Shown piece after piece: positions 63,501-64,000 of a stretch of 64,000 nucleotides of DNA. Under the pieces are notes generated by a model. The model saw only the letters and a program-made list of their open reading frames with translations. It did not search any database and had not been told where the DNA came from. Position 1 is the first letter of the stretch, and the number at the start of each line of letters is the position of its first letter. This DNA comes from Bacteroidetes bacterium 37-13 (GTDB lineage Bacteria; Bacteroidota; Bacteroidia; Chitinophagales; LD1). The stretch lies in the NCBI GenBank assembly GCA_001897535.1, contig MKTC01000031.1, positions 140,428 through 204,427 of the forward strand. The letters are read 5' to 3'. The translations under genes and the position numbers were made by a program.

Positions 63501-64000
63501 TTAGCTACTTGCAGAACAAAGTATTGCTTACCAATGGTTATGAAGAAAGGTTATCACAAACGCAAAGTGTAACGCTGCGATACAACTTTATTAAGTCGCT
63601 TACTCTACAAACAAATTATACGAATGGCACACGAGCCAATAGCAGCGATTTTTATTTTGGGCAGCGATACCATTTTTATTTTAACCAAACAAAAACAGAG
63701 TTTTCGTATCAGTACAAAACCGATTTTAGAATTGCGGTAAATTATCTTTTTGCCCGAAAAGTAAATCCAACCGATAGCGTAGGAAAGCAAACGGTAAACA
63801 TTCATGAGGCGGGATTAAATTCTCGATACAATATTTCTGGGAAGGCTGCTGCTGAAGCGAAGTTTTCTTACTCGTATATTAAATACATGGATAAAGATTA
63901 TGTGAATCAACAGCTGGAATATGCCATGATGGAAGGCTTACAGAATGGTAATAATTTGGTGTGGAATGCAACGGTTGAATACCGCTTAACACCAGCAGTT
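60524..64000 (+). CDS. very large secreted beta-rich protein, 3' end outside window
   Basis: 1159 codons without a stop, running off the right edge. ATG 60524 is the best start; TTG 60584 gives a shorter, cleaner signal peptide (VVFVLLFLGALSSVKSQ). The mature part is rich in Tyr, Asn and Ser strands like an outer-membrane or surface barrel. Near residue 200, PFQPEGNTQQIQEFDKIFIQ and VTAGDFDLYQP recall SprA-type and related Bacteroidota surface proteins. Residues 864-875 (DANGDGIKQLDE) form a textbook EF-hand calcium loop. I do not recognise the full family. Likely exported to the outer membrane or surface. Confidence 0.75.
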   Translation, partial: MVVAYKNDLIYFHSLKLLTNLIRKSVVFVLLFLGALSSVKSQALSNLRTKTFAVSGDSLKLDSLALVPGQVFLYQNGAPVDTSLYTLYPFKSLLVWKQKPMGEITTKYRVYPFKKFEILARKNHSDYSYSQQNFVMHPFEYKPVESPQNFIDFGSLDYNGTFSRGLSFGSNQDVVLNSQFNLQLSGMLAKDLEVTAALTDNSVPFQPEGNTQQIQEFDKIFIQLKYLNHKVTAGDFDLYQPSNSYFLRYSKKPQGGWYQGSFDFKEWGSVKAQAAGGIMRGKFARNTLTVSEGNQGPYKLLGANGETYIVILANSEEVFINGQKMQRGADRDYVIDYNTAEIRFTPKRIITRDLRVVVEFEYTNNNYLRSVVFANAEWETKFVNTHINIYSEQDSKSQTLSGDLDDKKRSYLAAIGDSVESFLYPTLDSVAPNGNRVLYALKDSLGYDSVLVYSTDAAAHYTATFSLVGDGKGDYISASTTANGRVFAWVKPDTVSGIIYKRGSYVPAVLLPAPQLQQIFSLGNDFKISDNHLITTEAALSNRDVNTLSTKDNNDNMGAAAKINYRGIVPTKRDSATIKEQLLIDASYEFVQAKFKYVERFRAIEFNREWNTTAYVNPRDEHYGNLFLQYQFAKAGNINYRFRNYVQKGVFTGYENSIGAILQGKGFLFTTQNSIMNSSGLGQKSLFVRPKADLSYAIAKARNVRVGVYLDHEINSITHSSTNHLDAHSYVWQNYGVYLKSPDSMRNQFGIEARLRMEQRPDSNKFNSPYFYGQSVSTFGKITTLKNQSLNWTATYRYAFNSDSINAQNYNQHYYLGRIDYTITTLKGFLRSTTLYEISSGREQKVQLSYQRSPTNTGDFVWKDANGDGIKQLDEFVISPFREDSSYVKVFTVTPESLPVNVAGFTQTLNINPASLLGKNASRAAKFFAKFSMFASIEVQRKNFALKGSGAANVFNPFPVSFKSPLLVSITHNSRASVFFNRLDPKYGAQFDFSYLQNKVLLTNGYEERLSQTQSVTLRYNFIKSLTLQTNYTNGTRANSSDFYFGQRYHFYFNQTKTEFSYQYKTDFRIAVNYLFARKVNPTDSVGKQTVNIHEAGLNSRYNISGKAAAEAKFSYSYIKYMDKDYVNQQLEYAMMEGLQNGNNLVWNATVEYRLTPAV

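Noticed and set aside
1-64000. CRISPR array, integron, insertion sequence, tRNA or rRNA
   Set aside because: No spaced direct repeats of 20-40 bp, no transposase or integrase motifs, and no tRNA or rRNA signatures were found when reading both strands.

Overview
The window is a 64 kb piece of an AT-rich chromosome from a member of the Bacteroidota. The gene content looks closest to the Chitinophagales/Sphingobacteriales side, but the genus cannot be set from this sequence alone. The evidence is a PorQ-type protein of the type IX secretion system, the typical lptB-independent DUF4292 lipoprotein plus EnvC-like gene pair, a WbqC-family protein, a DUF5723-like protein, promoters of the TTG-N17..21-TAnnTTTG type, and almost no Shine-Dalgarno sequences. 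There are no rRNA or tRNA genes, no CRISPR array, no insertion sequence and no prophage that I can see. Gene density is high and most genes are core metabolism or envelope genes.

Layout. 1-5.8 kb: a cut-off esterase, then minus-strand housekeeping genes (saccharopine/alanine dehydrogenase-like protein, FMN reductase, cobalamin adenosyltransferase, orphan LolD/MacB-type ATPase, gcvT, WbqC-like). A double array of 7-bp repeats lies at 1.92-2.01 kb. 6-14.3 kb: a surface-glycan cluster with a polyprenyl-phosphate sugar synthase-like GT2, a UDP-galactopyranose-mutase-like flavoprotein, a membrane GT-C enzyme, an OafA-type acyltransferase, an LpxD-like acyltransferase, a PIG-L deacetylase and a GT4. 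14.4-25.8 kb: an RlmI-like methyltransferase, PaaN, a broken secreted flavoprotein, SMC, PorQ, a thioesterase and an M16-like/OmpA-like fusion. 26-38 kb: LptB, a DUF4292 lipoprotein, an EnvC-like protein, an HSL esterase, a GT2/sugar-transferase-like fusion, a secreted phosphodiesterase, Pcm, FabI, a PadR/PspC pair, RecR and a FabG-like reductase. 38-51 kb: a C-terminal processing protease, a zinc-ribbon protein, a lamin-tail repeat surface protein, ParB, a GT39 enzyme, a large lipoprotein with a putative outer-membrane partner, and BioB. 51-56 kb: a second glycan cluster (a GDP-mannose-3,5-epimerase-like enzyme and three glycosyltransferases) ending in the decayed relic of a methyltransferase gene. 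56-64 kb: an autoregulated-looking XRE-Fic protein, HutI, an OsmC-like protein, an arginase-fold protein lacking metal ligands, and the first 1159 codons of a very large secreted protein.

How the genes fit together. The two glycan clusters, the GT fusion at 30 kb and the GT39 enzyme at 46 kb point to an elaborate cell-surface polysaccharide or glycolipid. LptB, PorQ, EnvC, the lamin-tail protein and the secreted hypotheticals belong to envelope building and export. HutI and the arginase-fold protein would be consecutive steps of histidine breakdown if the latter is active, which its missing metal ligands put in doubt.

The strongest points for a second look are the XRE-Fic gene with operator repeats over its own promoter and start, the arginase-fold and M16-fold proteins that have lost their metal-binding residues, the methyltransferase relic at 55.9 kb, the doubly broken flavoprotein gene, and the heptamer arrays. 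I found no single cluster that I can call a new defence or mobile system with confidence.
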